A program made the translations under genes and the position numbers. Positions 24,374 to 34,567 of a DNA stretch of 64,000 bases are shown here, piece by piece. Origin of the DNA: Phaseolus vulgaris (lineage: Eukaryota > Streptophyta > Magnoliopsida > Fabales > Fabaceae); contig NC_023758.2 of assembly GCF_000499845.2 (NCBI RefSeq), forward strand, positions 38,272,108 to 38,336,107, written 5' to 3'. The notes under the pieces were generated by a model. It worked only from the letters and a program-made list of their open reading frames with translations. It made no database searches and had not been told where the DNA came from. Within the stretch, counting starts at the first letter, position 1; every line of letters starts with the position of its first letter.

Positions 24374-25711
24374 TTAAGATCTAGAAATTATTTCCAACAA
24401 AGTCTCGAAATCCTTTGCTGCTTGGCCTTCAGGTCCAATTGCGTCTTCCACAGTCATCTTTGCCTTTCGAGCATTTTCTCTAATCTTCTTCCCCTCTTCC
24501 TGCACCAGAATTAGATTCAAGCTTTTCAGCAGTGCCTTTTTGGTGAACACCCTACCTTCTATTATCACCCCACTCTCCCAAATATCCTCTATCACTCTTC
24601 CAGATATCACTTGATCTCCAAAGAATGGCCTGCAGATCATAGGAACCCCACTCGAGACACTCTCAATCACAGAGTTAGCTCCACAGTGAGTCAAAAAAAC
24701 TCCTACCGAATCGTGTGCCAAAACTTGGGTTTGGGGAGCCCAAGACACAACTTTCCCACGCATCTTGGTCCTCTCAACAAACCCATTTGGCAAACCACCC
24801 ATTACACCTTCCTTTAGAGACCACAGAAATGGAAACCCACTTTCTTCCAACGCCTCTGCCACCGCTACAAGCTCAGAGGAAGGCGGTGCCACCACAGTCC
24901 CAAAGCAAACATAAACCACCGATCTAGCACTCTTGGTGTCCAACCATGATAAGCATCCACCTGAATCTTTGTCGGGCAGTGGCAACAGCGGAGAGGGAAG
25001 TGGAACAACATAAAGCAAAGACTGCAACTTGGATCTCATGTCCTGAACAAACAAAGGTGGGTCCAATTCCTCAAAGAAATTCATAACCACGGCCTTAGCT
25101 TGAGGTAGTACCTCACCCAATGAAACAAGCGTACTTGTAAATATTGTCTCCTTTTCTCCAACCACGAGCAGATCCTCTGGGGTATCTTCAACACGAATCT
25201 TGGACAAGCCGGGAAGGAAATCCAAGGTTGTGTTTGCAGCATGGTTTGAACAGTGGTGGCGTATGAAGTCGGTGTAAAAGTATAGAGAAAGTGAGCATGA
25301 ATTGGGAAGCCAAACTGCAATCCAAGGAACATTGAGTGTCTGAGCCACATGGAGAGAAGAGGTCACAAAAGCATCGGCAATGATGCATGTGACTTTCTTC
25401 TTTGTGTCGGCTTCCGCAAGTTGTATTCCCTTGTGCAAGTTTTGAGCACCAGTTTTGAGAAAAAGATCAAGCTTTTGAGTTGGGTGGTTGCTTAGGACGT
25501 GACCCTCTGGGATTCCATCACTTATGCTGTAAGGCTTGATGTTGTGGGGGATGTGGGGTTTGGGGAAGAGGATTGCGTTGGATTTGTGTGTGCCAATGAA
25601 TGAAAATGAAGAGTGTGGAGCCGCATGAGCTAGTTTGAGAACGAGGTTTAAGATAGGCATAAGGTGGCTGCCAAAGGGAAAAGCAATCACTGCTATGTGT
25701 TTGTTATCCAT
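24374..25711 (-). CDS. UDP-glycosyltransferase, UGT78 (flavonoid 3-O-glycosyltransferase) type, copy 1
   Basis: Intronless gene of 445 codons for a family-1 glycosyltransferase (GT-B fold). It is expected to move a sugar from a UDP-sugar to a flavonoid hydroxyl in the cytosol. The start is the ATG at 25711 (MDNKHIAV); the frame extends upstream only through non-ATG codons. The catalytic base His16 lies in FPFGSH, and its partner Asp113 in IADAF. The 44-residue PSPG donor box runs from Trp324 to Gln367, with His342 kept and the usual Trp at box position 22 replaced by Ala345. The closing DQ (366-367) fits a hexose donor. EELDPP and VFTKKALLKSL are typical of UGT78. Length is normal and no defect is seen. 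The promoter side has an AC-rich element (CCAACCACCCACC, 25946-25958) of the type used by flavonoid MYBs. Substrate is inferred from family only. Confidence 0.9.
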   Translation of the reverse strand: MDNKHIAVIAFPFGSHLMPILNLVLKLAHAAPHSSFSFIGTHKSNAILFPKPHIPHNIKPYSISDGIPEGHVLSNHPTQKLDLFLKTGAQNLHKGIQLAEADTKKKVTCIIADAFVTSSLHVAQTLNVPWIAVWLPNSCSLSLYFYTDFIRHHCSNHAANTTLDFLPGLSKIRVEDTPEDLLVVGEKETIFTSTLVSLGEVLPQAKAVVMNFFEELDPPLFVQDMRSKLQSLLYVVPLPSPLLPLPDKDSGGCLSWLDTKSARSVVYVCFGTVVAPPSSELVAVAEALEESGFPFLWSLKEGVMGGLPNGFVERTKMRGKVVSWAPQTQVLAHDSVGVFLTHCGANSVIESVSSGVPMICRPFFGDQVISGRVIEDIWESGVIIEGRVFTKKALLKSLNLILVQEEGKKIRENARKAKMTVEDAIGPEGQAAKDFETLLEIISRS

Positions 25712-26896
25712 TCTCTTAGAATAATGGAAGGAAGGCAAATGGTGTTGGAATTGAGGCAATGTGGCATTTAAGGTTGCTTTAATTAATAACTGTTACCATC
25801 ACCTCCATGCCTTATGTGTAAGGAGAAGTTGCACACTTACCTTGAGCTTTTAAGATGAAAACAACCACCGTTCTTACAAATTCAATACTTGAAGAGAAAG
25901 TTGAAAATATAGATAGATCTCACGGCATGTGGATACGGTAACTAGCCAACCACCCACCATTCTGACATGGTTGATGAGTAAGCCAAATCAAATAAGGAAC
26001 TTTTTCCTTTTCTTTTTCAAACAATATTTTTACACGGAGACACTCGTAATAAAATATTAATATTTATAATAAAAAAATTAAAAAAAAAATCTTAATAAAA
26101 ATATAATTAAAATGTAAAAAAATTAATTAAAATATTAATATTTATTAAGATGTAAGGTGTAGCACGTAAAAAAACATTTTCCTTCTCACATAATTCACAC
26201 TCGGTTCCTAACTCTCCACGATACTTATCATTTCCAAAAATAAATTAGAAAGAGAAAAAAAAAACACTTTATGTATAGTGTATCATATCTTATATTTAAC
26301 TTATATTTAAATATTAATATAGTGTATCATATCTTTTTTGTTTTTGTTTTTTCATCCTTATATGTTAAAAGTAATTAATAATTATTAAAAAAATATTAAT
26401 TTAGTTACTGTTATTATTATTTTTTTAAAATTTTAATGTATTGTTTTAAATTCTCCTTACATAATTCATGTATAGAGAGAACAATAATAACAGTAAATTT
26501 TAGTTTTTGAAGTTGAAGTTTTCAATTCTCTAATATTTGTAACATATAGAAATACATAATTCATAACATTTAATATTTATTAACTAAAATAATTAACAGT
26601 ATTTTAATAAATAAAAAATAATACGACGGACAACTAGAAACTAACTCATTCATATAAGAAAATAAAAAAATAAAATATTATAATGAAGTATAACACATCA
26701 AATAAAATTTCTAAATATTCAAAATTGAAATTTAACAAAATAACAGAAAAATCAAATTCACTTATTGGGTGAATCAAAATCACAATTTAAGTATTTTCTT
26801 AAGTTAAAATAACCTCACTAGTTTGTGTATGCACTCACTAATTAGTTTATTTAGTTAGTATACATCTAAACTTTATAAACAAATCAAACAAATTTA
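25712..26896. other. UGT copy 1 upstream region and intergenic DNA
   Basis: Promoter side of the minus-strand UGT. It contains the AC-element-like CCAACCACCCACC (25946-25958) and a GTTACCG-type MYB core (minus strand, about 25936-25943), about 225-247 bp before the start codon. The remainder up to the retrotransposon is AT-rich with no gene. Confidence 0.45.
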
Positions 26897-26926
26897 AGTT
26901 ATGTACTGGTAGGCACCGGACGAACG

Positions 26927-26980
26927 CACGTGGCCGACCGGCCTTATACACTAAATGGAAACGAACGCACGTGGCCGACC
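26927..26980 (+). promoter_or_regulatory. Duplicated G-box/ABRE + DRE/CRT module in the LTR
   Basis: CACGTGGCCGACC occurs at 26927-26939 and again at 26968-26980 (also 34746-34758 and 34787-34799 in the 3' LTR). CACGTGGC is a bZIP/bHLH G-box or ABRE; GCCGAC is the DREB/CBF core. In plant genes this pairing gives ABA, drought or cold induction. The role here is inferred from the motif and from its position about 185-240 bp upstream of the TATA box. Confidence 0.6.
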
Positions 26981-27164
26981 GGCCGTATACACAATAAATG
27001 TAAGGGCATTTATGTGACAAGCTAAGGTGGTTAAGATACACCTCCGAAGAATAAGGAATATGCGTTTAGAGAAGATATGTTCCCCGGGTATTCCGGAGCA
27101 CGACTGACAAGACATATCCATAACCACCCTGAACCCAAGGGATAGAAAGCCCATTAGGCAATCC

Positions 27165-27172
27165 TATAAATA
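27165..27172 (+). promoter_or_regulatory. LTR TATA box
   Basis: TATAAATA within the 5' LTR; the same box is at 34984-34991 in the 3' LTR. No competing TATA box is seen in the LTR. Confidence 0.7.
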
Positions 27173-27428
27173 CTGTGCTCAAGCCAGAGAAAGGTACGTT
27201 TTCATTCACTTACGAAACTGCGCTTAGAATCTCATACTTACTTGAGCGTCGGAGTGCCTTCGCAGGTACCCTCCCCTGCCCGACCGAAGTTGATAGCCCG
27301 AAGGGACGACCGACCAAAGGAGACAGCAAGAAAGGACAGTCGACCAGAGGAGAAGAAGGTCAACACGTCAGCAATTGCACCACGTCAACCGACCGTGCCT
27401 GGGCCCCATCTCTCCACTCAGGTACAAT

Positions 27429-27445
27429 TGGCGCCCACCGTGGGG
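27429..27445 (+). other. Primer-binding site
   Basis: TGGCGCCCACCGTGGGG starts 2 nt after the 5' LTR. Its TGG start pairs with a tRNA 3'-CCA end; the tRNA was not identified. The decayed Tat element carries a diverged version at about 23447-23462 (minus strand). Confidence 0.8.
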
Positions 27446-27476
27446 CCGAGGCAAATCTTCAATTTTTGAAGCTATA

Positions 27477-30400
27477 ATGGTTGCGACAAGAAACAACAAC
27501 GACGCTATGGCAGAACAGATGACTATGATTCAAATCCTCCAAGCTCAGATGGAGGAACTGCGACAAAAGGGGATGGAAGACCATCGTCAACATGAAGAAG
27601 ATAGACGCCTCCAAGAAGAAGATAGACGCCGCCAAGAAGAAGAAATCGCCTTATTAAGAGAGCAGAATGCACGACTCCAACAACAGGTCGATAATCCCGA
27701 ACGAGAAGGCCAATCCCATATGGCCGACCGAACCGCCTCTCGCATACCTACACCTGCCAATACCAATCCTGCTTCCAGAGCTGAAACAGTCGAAAGAAAG
27801 TCAAGGAAAAGGGGTCATCCTTTTACAGACGAAATTATCACCACTCCACTTCCTGACAAATGGAGAGGCCTCGTCATTAAACTCTATGACGGCTCGACCG
27901 ACCCGGACGAACACTTAAATGTCTACAAGACGCAAATGACTTTGTATACCACAGATAACAATGTGTGGTGTAAAGTATTTCCCACGTCGCTCCAGGGAGA
28001 ACCTCTTACCTGGTTCACAGAGCTGCCTCCAAACTCCATTAACGATTTTGACACCCTAGCCGCAAAATTCTCCACTCAATATGCCACTAGCCGACCGCAT
28101 CACATGTCCTCCATGTCTCTCCTAGCGGTACAACAAGAAAAAGGTGAATCTCTTAGAACCTTTCTAGATAGGTTCAACAAAGCATGCATGAACATCCGAG
28201 GGCTCAAACAAGAGGTTGCATTGCACCATTTGGTCTCGGCCATCCGACCGAGCCGTTTCACTGAAAGTCTCATCAAGAAACCACCTCAAGACATGGAGGA
28301 CCTTCGAACTCGAGCAACCAAATTCATGCAAATCGAAGAACACATTGATTACCATCAACGGTTCAAAGCTGTCGGATTCGGAGCCCTTAAAGACCAAACC
28401 CAAAGTAAAGAAAGAGAAGTCGAAACCGAACGAACCGTCCGAACCACTCTGAGGTCCGACCGGAATAGGGGAGGCCGAATCCCCAGGTTTAACAGTTACA
28501 CCCCTTTAACTGTGCCGAGAGGACGAGCCCTAGATGAAGCACTACAAACGGACCTAATCCCGACATTGAAGCAGTATCAAACACCACCGAATGCAGATAC
28601 TGCTAAGCGTTGTCAATACCATCAGAATTTCGGTCACACGACCGAAGGATGTCAAGCTTTGAAGGATAAAATTGAAGAACTCATCCAAGCTGGCCATTTA
28701 CGGCAGTTCGTCAAGAGGACAAGGAGTTCAAGATCCCCACCACGGAATACTGACCGTCCTTCCCGTGGTGTCGACCGGTCGTACCGTAACGATTACAAAC
28801 GCCACACTGACCGTAGCCAGACTTCGCGAAAACGCAGCGAAAGCCCCGTTCGGTGTACACGCCCCCGTAGCACAAGTCCCGACCGAAACGCCCGACCTCG
28901 CCAACGAGTCCGCGAAGTCATCAACATGATTGCTGGACCCGTTAACTTGGGCGAACCGAACCACGAAACAAATTATATAGCTGGAGGATTTGCCGGTGGC
29001 GGGTGCTCAAATTCCGCCCGAAAGAAACATCTTCGTGACATCCAGTCTGCTCATGCTACCACGAGGAAGCGTCCACATATACCTCCGATTACTTTCACTG
29101 ACGAAGACTTTACAGCCATAGATCCAGCCCAGGACGACCCCATGGTCATCACTGTAGAAATTGACAAGTTCGCAATTGCCAAGACTTTGGTAGATCAGGG
29201 TAGCTCGGTCGACATATTGTATTGGGACATTTTCAAGAAAATGCGCATCCCAGAAGCACATATTCAGCCCTATAACGAACAAATTGTAGGGTTCTCAGGT
29301 GAACGGGTCGATACTAAGGGGTACATAGACTTGTACACAACCTTTGGTGAGGAAGACGGCCTCCATAAAACAATAAACGTACGATACCTCCTGGTTAACG
29401 CACAAACTTCCTACAACATCCTGCTCGGTCGTCCGTCCATTAACAGATTAAAAGCCATTGTGTCCACTCCACACTTAGCCATGAAATTTCCCTCGGCTAA
29501 CCACGACATTGCAACCATCCATGTCGATCAAAAAACCGCTAGGGAATGCTATGTAGCAAGTTTGAAAAGTGAGCCAACTCGACGACTCTATACAACCAAT
29601 ACGGACGACCGAGTCCCGCAAAAACGAGGACGTTCCCCCACACGGCGTTCTGGACGACACATGTCCCGTCGTCAAATGATAGCCCTTGTTGACCTCGACC
29701 CTCGCATGGACGATCCCCGTATGGAAGCAGGAGAAGACTTGCATCCATTCCCGCTTCGCGATGATCGCCACACTACGCACATCGGTACTTCGCTGAAACC
29801 GGACGACCGAATGGCCATCGGGACGACACTTGTTAAAAATTCCGATCTTTTCGCCTGGACGGCCGCTGATATGCCTGGCGTAGACCCACAGGTTATCACT
29901 CACCGATTATCATTGTATAGAGAAGCTAAACCAATAGCTCAAAAGAAAAGACATATAGGCGAGGAACGACGTCAAGCCGCACGTGAGGAAGCCGACAAAT
30001 TGTTACAGGCTGAATTCATTCGGCAGGCCCATTACACCACATGGCTAGCCAACGTGGTTATGGTGAAGAAAGCGAACGGAAAATGGCGTATGTGTGTTGA
30101 CTACACAGACCTCAATAAAGCTTGCCCAAAAGACTCGTATCCTCTGCCTACCATTGATCGTCTCGTCGACGGTGCAGCCGGGCATCACATCCTCAGCTTC
30201 CTTGATGCCTACTCTGGCTATAATCAAATCCAAATGCACCCGGCCGACCGGAAGAAGACGGCCTTCATGACTGATTCCGGCAATTTCTACTATGAAGTAA
30301 TGCCCTTCGGACTCAAAAATGCCGGAGCCACTTATCAAAGACTAATGGACCACGTATTCCACGACATGATTGGTAGGAATGTTGAAGTCTATGTCGATGA

Positions 30401-32912
30401 CATCGTCGTCAAGTCCGACTCATGCAAACAACATATTGCCGACCTAAAAGAAGTTTTTCAGGCCCTCCGCCAACACCAGATGCGACTCAATCCGGACAAG
30501 TGTGCGTTCGGCGTCAAAGGGGGGAAGTTCTTAGGTTTTATGCTAACTCATAGAGGCATAGAAGCTAACCCCGAGAAGTGCAAAGCTATCTCCGAAATGC
30601 GAAGTCCCAACTCCATTCAGGAAATTCAGAGACTTATCGGCCGACTCACCGCACTATCCAGATTTGTTCCTAAACTCGCCGAACGAACGAGGCCAATCGT
30701 CCGACTACTGAAAAAAGCATTCCGCTTCGAGTGGTCGACCGAATGTGAGGAAATTTTCCTCGATTTGAAAACTTTTTTATCAACCCCGCCGGTCATCCAG
30801 AAACCGGACGCACGAGAACCCATCATAGTCTACCTCGCCGTTTCACACGAAGCCGTCAGCTCAGTCTTAGTGCAAGAAATTAATTTTGAAGAACGGCCGG
30901 TTTACTTCGTCAGCCGCGCCCTTCATGGCGCCGAAATCCGATACCAGACGATCGAAAAGGTAGCCATGGCCCTCATCATTACCGCCCGACGAATGCGTAT
31001 GTATTTTCAGAATCATCGGATTATTGTTCGGACAAATTACCCTATTGTAAAGATCCTCACTAAACCAGATTTAGCCGGACGAATGATCGGTTGGACGATC
31101 GAACTATCCGAATTCCATATTCAGTACCAACCACGCGGAGCGATCAAGTCGCAAGCTCTCGCCGACTTCGCAGCTGAACTCACTACTTCTTCAGCCGAGA
31201 CCGAACATTCATCATGGATCTTATATGTTGATGGCTCCTCGAACGAGAGGTCGTGCGGCGCTGGAGTTGTTTTGGAAGGCCCCGGCGAGATTGTCATCGA
31301 GCAAGCCCTCAAATTCGACTTCAAAGCTTCAAACAACCAGGCCGAATATGAAGCCATATTAGCCGGTCTACGTCTCGCTCAAGAATTAGAAATCACTAAG
31401 TTAATTTGCAAAAGTGATTCCCGGCTTGTCATCGGTCAGCTTAACGACGAATATGAAGTCCGAGAAAGCTTTTTACAGCGATACTATCACTTAGTCAAAC
31501 AGTCGATGAGCACCTTTTCTGAAATTTCTATGCAGCACGTTCGACGCGATCACAATACCTGCACGGACGCCTTGTCCCGGTTAGCAACCACGAAGTGTAA
31601 AGGAATGCATCGGTCGGTCATCCATGTTACGCTTGCACGCCCAAGCATCGACCTACAGGAATGCCTGACGACCGACACAGAATCTACTTGGATTACCCCA
31701 ATCAAGCAATATTTACTCGACGGCACATGTAGTCCTCTCGGCGAAAAAACCATGAAGCTGCAGGCCGCCCGTTTTGTCTTAATCGGCGACGACCTTTATC
31801 GCCGAGGTTATACCCAACCACTCCTTAAATGTTTGACACCAGACCAAGCTTCCTATGTCATCCAAGAGTTGCACGAAGGAATTTGCGGAACTCACTCCGG
31901 CGCACGGACAATGGCTGCCAAAGTATTCCGGGCTGGATACTACTGGCCGACCGTCCAAGGTGACTGCACCAATTTCGTACAAAAATGTCTTAAATGCCAA
32001 GAGTTTGGCACTTTGTCCCATCAAAAGCCTGAGGAACTCCATTTTATGTTATCACCTTGGCCGTTCGTCCAATGGGGTATGGACATCATTGGTCCTTTCG
32101 CCCCCGGTAAAGGCCAGTGTAAATTCTTACTAGTCGGAATTGATTACTTCACCAAGTGGATCGAAGCCGAGCCCCTGACTGCAATCACCGCCCGCAATGT
32201 TCAAAATTTCGTATGGAAAAATATCGTTTGCCGCTTCGGGCTTCCACAAATCATCATCACCGATAACGGTCGGCAATTCACCGACCGAACGTTAGCTGAA
32301 TTTTACGAGAAGCTCCACATCAAACACATCGCTAGTTCAGTCGAACATCCGCAAACAAACGGACAGGCAGAAGCTGGAAACAAAGTTATTTTGAACGAAC
32401 TGAAGAAACGTCTCGGCCCAGCAAAGGGCAACTGGACTGAAGAACTCTTAGAAGTATTATGGGCATATCGCTGTACTCCTCAGACGACTACACAAGAAAC
32501 GCCGTACAGCCTAACGTATGGCACCGAAGCTATGATCCCCGTCGAAATTGGCGAACCCTCTCTCCGCCGGCAAACCCTTGATCTTGATCTAAACAAGGAA
32601 AGCCTCTCGGTCGGTCTCGATCTCATCAACGAACTCCGGGACAAGTGTAGAATTAGAGAAGAAGCATGCAAAATTCGGGCGGCCAGACGATACAACTCCA
32701 AAGTTAAACCAAGATTGTTCCACAAAGGCGACTTAGTATGGCGAATGCGGAGCAGCGCACGGAAGGAAGGAGGCAAGTTCTCCAACAATTGGGAAGGACC
32801 TTTCCGCATAGCTGATACGGCAGCCGGTGGAGCCTATTATTTAGAATATTTATCTGGGAAGGAAATACCGAGAACGTGGAATGCCACACATCTCAAATTT
32901 TATTACAGTTGA
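27477..32912 (+). CDS. Tat-lineage gag-pol polyprotein, uninterrupted
   Basis: Single ORF of 1811 codons. The start is ATG 27477 (MVATRNNND), because the frame upstream has only a non-ATG opening. Order: coiled-coil, Q/E/R-rich N-terminus (about 10-80); gag capsid (about 130-290, FPTSLQGEPLTWFTEL); zinc knuckle C-x2-H-x4-H-x4-C at 379; aspartic protease with VDQGSS (Asp573) and LLGRPS; reverse transcriptase with YVDD at 972-975; a degenerate first RNase H; a second, archaeal-type RNase H beginning YVDGSS (Asp1252); integrase with the HHCC zinc module from about 1466 and catalytic Asp1536, Asp1596, Glu1632 (D-D-35-E). There is no chromodomain. No stop, frameshift or missing catalytic residue was noticed. 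Gag and pol are fused, so excess Gag would need another mechanism, not visible here. The G+C content is well above that of flanking DNA. Confidence 0.95.
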   Translation: MVATRNNNDAMAEQMTMIQILQAQMEELRQKGMEDHRQHEEDRRLQEEDRRRQEEEIALLREQNARLQQQVDNPEREGQSHMADRTASRIPTPANTNPASRAETVERKSRKRGHPFTDEIITTPLPDKWRGLVIKLYDGSTDPDEHLNVYKTQMTLYTTDNNVWCKVFPTSLQGEPLTWFTELPPNSINDFDTLAAKFSTQYATSRPHHMSSMSLLAVQQEKGESLRTFLDRFNKACMNIRGLKQEVALHHLVSAIRPSRFTESLIKKPPQDMEDLRTRATKFMQIEEHIDYHQRFKAVGFGALKDQTQSKEREVETERTVRTTLRSDRNRGGRIPRFNSYTPLTVPRGRALDEALQTDLIPTLKQYQTPPNADTAKRCQYHQNFGHTTEGCQALKDKIEELIQAGHLRQFVKRTRSSRSPPRNTDRPSRGVDRSYRNDYKRHTDRSQTSRKRSESPVRCTRPRSTSPDRNARPRQRVREVINMIAGPVNLGEPNHETNYIAGGFAGGGCSNSARKKHLRDIQSAHATTRKRPHIPPITFTDEDFTAIDPAQDDPMVITVEIDKFAIAKTLVDQGSSVDILYWDIFKKMRIPEAHIQPYNEQIVGFSGERVDTKGYIDLYTTFGEEDGLHKTINVRYLLVNAQTSYNILLGRPSINRLKAIVSTPHLAMKFPSANHDIATIHVDQKTARECYVASLKSEPTRRLYTTNTDDRVPQKRGRSPTRRSGRHMSRRQMIALVDLDPRMDDPRMEAGEDLHPFPLRDDRHTTHIGTSLKPDDRMAIGTTLVKNSDLFAWTAADMPGVDPQVITHRLSLYREAKPIAQKKRHIGEERRQAAREEADKLLQAEFIRQAHYTTWLANVVMVKKANGKWRMCVDYTDLNKACPKDSYPLPTIDRLVDGAAGHHILSFLDAYSGYNQIQMHPADRKKTAFMTDSGNFYYEVMPFGLKNAGATYQRLMDHVFHDMIGRNVEVYVDDIVVKSDSCKQHIADLKEVFQALRQHQMRLNPDKCAFGVKGGKFLGFMLTHRGIEANPEKCKAISEMRSPNSIQEIQRLIGRLTALSRFVPKLAERTRPIVRLLKKAFRFEWSTECEEIFLDLKTFLSTPPVIQKPDAREPIIVYLAVSHEAVSSVLVQEINFEERPVYFVSRALHGAEIRYQTIEKVAMALIITARRMRMYFQNHRIIVRTNYPIVKILTKPDLAGRMIGWTIELSEFHIQYQPRGAIKSQALADFAAELTTSSAETEHSSWILYVDGSSNERSCGAGVVLEGPGEIVIEQALKFDFKASNNQAEYEAILAGLRLAQELEITKLICKSDSRLVIGQLNDEYEVRESFLQRYYHLVKQSMSTFSEISMQHVRRDHNTCTDALSRLATTKCKGMHRSVIHVTLARPSIDLQECLTTDTESTWITPIKQYLLDGTCSPLGEKTMKLQAARFVLIGDDLYRRGYTQPLLKCLTPDQASYVIQELHEGICGTHSGARTMAAKVFRAGYYWPTVQGDCTNFVQKCLKCQEFGTLSHQKPEELHFMLSPWPFVQWGMDIIGPFAPGKGQCKFLLVGIDYFTKWIEAEPLTAITARNVQNFVWKNIVCRFGLPQIIITDNGRQFTDRTLAEFYEKLHIKHIASSVEHPQTNGQAEAGNKVILNELKKRLGPAKGNWTEELLEVLWAYRCTPQTTTQETPYSLTYGTEAMIPVEIGEPSLRRQTLDLDLNKESLSVGLDLINELRDKCRIREEACKIRAARRYNSKVKPRLFHKGDLVWRMRSSARKEGGKFSNNWEGPFRIADTAAGGAYYLEYLSGKEIPRTWNATHLKFYYS

Positions 32913-33017
32913 ACTCTTTCCTCGCTCAGTCGGTTTTTCCCTAAGGAGGGTTTACGACCGGAAAGGTTTTAACAAGGCACTAAATTAAAATCCACATCTC
33001 CTAGTCCTTTACTCAAT

Positions 33018-34375
33018 TCATATCTCGTTCGGCATCAGAATTATTACTTTAACGTAATAATAATTATTTATGCCTCGTTCGGCATCAGAATTTATCGGAT
33101 TTATATATGCCTCGTTCGGCATCAGAATTATTACTTTTTACGTAGTCAGAATTTTATATGCCTCGTTCGGCATCAGAATTATTACTTTAACGTAATAATA
33201 ATTATTTATGCCTCGTTCGGCATCAGAATTTATCGGATTTATATATGCCTCGTTCGGCATCTGAATTATTACAACGTAATCAGAATTATTTATGCCTCGT
33301 TCGGCATCAGAATTATTCACTTATTTATGCCTCGTTCGGCATCAGAATTATATTATTACCTCAACGTAATCATAATTATTATGCCACGTTCGGCATCCGA
33401 ATTATTTACTCAATCTTATGCCTCGTTCGGCATCAGAATTTATCGGATTTATATATGCCTCGTTCGGCATCTGAATTATTACAACGTAATCAGAATTATT
33501 TATGTCACGTTCGGCATCAGAATTATTTACTCAATCTGATGCCTCGTTCGGCATCTGAATTATTACCTCAACGTAATCAGAATTATTTATGCCACGTTCG
33601 GCATCAGAATTATTTACTCAATCTTATGCCTCGTTCGACATCTGAATTATTACCTTAACGTAATCAGAATTATTATGCCACGTTCGGCATCCGAATTATT
33701 TACTCAATCTTATGCCTCGTTCGGCATCTGAATTATTACCTTAACGTAATCAGACTTTTTTATGCCACGTTCGGCATCAGAATTATTCACTTATTTATGC
33801 CTCGTTCGGCATCAGAATTATTCACTTATTTATGCCTCGTTCGGCATCAGAATTATATTATTACCTCAACGTAATCATAATTATTATGCCACGTTCGGCA
33901 TCCGAATTATTTACTCAATCTTATGCCTCGTTCGGCATCTGCATTATTACCTTAACGTAATCAGACTTTTTTATGCCACGTTCGGCATCAGAATTATTCA
34001 CTTATTTATGCCTCGTTCGGCATCAGAATTATTCACTTATTTATGCCTCGTTCGGCATCAGAATTATATTATTACCTCAACGTAATCATAATTATTATGC
34101 CACGTTCGGCATCCGAATTATTTACTCAATCTTATGCCTCGTTCGGCATCTGAATTATTACCTTAACGTAATCAGACTTTTTTATGCCACGTTCGGCATC
34201 AGAATTATTCACTTATTTATGCCTCGTTCGGCATCAGAATTATTCACTTATTTATGCCTCGTTCAGCATCAGAATTATCTTATTACTAATGTAATCAGAA
34301 TTATTTATGCCTCGTCCGGCATTAGAATTATCTTATTACTTTAATGTAATCAGAATTATTTATGCAAGTGTGCAT
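33018..34375. repeat. Palindromic tandem array in the retrotransposon 3' region
   Basis: About 31 copies of a core ATGCC(T/A)CGTTCGGCAT followed by CAGAATTATT-type spacers. The core is a short inverted repeat (ATGCC...GGCAT). Spacer types (TTATTTACTCAATC, TTCACTTATTT, ACGTAATCAGA) alternate in a fixed order, giving a higher-order unit of 211 bp with starts at 33762, 33973 and about 34184. Copies at the right end are more diverged. The array lies between integrase and the antisense ORF and has no protein-coding look. Confidence 0.92.
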
Positions 34376-34402
34376 TGCCCACATGTCGGGTCCAGCAATT
34401 TT

Positions 34403-34567
34403 CTATGCCACATTGTTCATTAACTCTTCAAAAGAGGCGTCAGGCTGTGGGCCAGGGGTCTCCCCCTCGGCCTCCTCATTTAAATTATCATCGGGGTTGA
34501 TCGGCACCAGCTTTCCATCAACTATTATTTTTTTTGTCGTACTGGTCGTCCTCCAGGGGTGCTCCAT
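34403..34567 (-). CDS. Antisense ORF between pol and 3' LTR (54 aa)
   Basis: Minus-strand ATG 34567 to TAG 34403. The 54-residue product begins MEHPWRTTST, continues KKIIVDGKLVPINPDDN, has an acidic stretch (EEAEGE) and ends FEELMNNVA. The composition is balanced and protein-like, whereas the plus-strand reading of the same bases is Ser/Cys/hydrophobic and looks like a shadow. The frame is closed just upstream by a TAG at about 34594 that sits in a TTTTTGGTTAG context resembling a 3' splice site, so a spliced upstream exon is possible. Tat-lineage elements such as Grande and RIRE2 are known to carry antisense ORFs at this place. Function is unknown, and this may be a remnant. Confidence 0.5.
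   Translation of the reverse strand: MEHPWRTTSTTKKIIVDGKLVPINPDDNLNEEAEGETPGPQPDASFEELMNNVA

Larger units (their letters stand above)
26902..27426 (+). repeat. 5' LTR (525 bp)
   Basis: TGTAC...GTACA ends. U3 carries two copies, 41 bp apart, of CACGTGGCCGACC, which joins a G-box/ABRE to a DRE/CRT core. A TATAAATA box is at 27165-27172, so transcription should start about 25-35 bp later. GACCGA/CGACCG motifs recur in the 3' third. Confidence 0.95.

Noticed and set aside
25712..25759. N-terminal extension of UGT copy 1 upstream of MDNKH
   Set aside because: The extension starts at a non-ATG codon and is not shared by copies 2 and 3; family proteins begin just before the FPFGSH motif.
26847..27154. 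Minus-strand ORFs in the LTR repeated almost identically near 34612-34973
   Set aside because: They lie in LTR U3/R non-coding sequence, are duplicated only because both LTRs are present, and cross the LTR boundaries into unrelated DNA.
33245..34344. Several plus- and minus-strand ORFs of 60-137 codons with repeated MPRSASEL or DAERGINN patterns
   Set aside because: They only reflect the stop-poor tandem repeat of the retrotransposon 3' region; different frames of the same palindromic unit give them, and spacer changes shift the frame.
33018..34375. Regular palindromic repeats with variable spacers resembling a CRISPR array
   Set aside because: The DNA is eukaryotic, spacers are a few recurring AT-rich types rather than unique, there are no cas genes, and the array lies inside an LTR retrotransposon.
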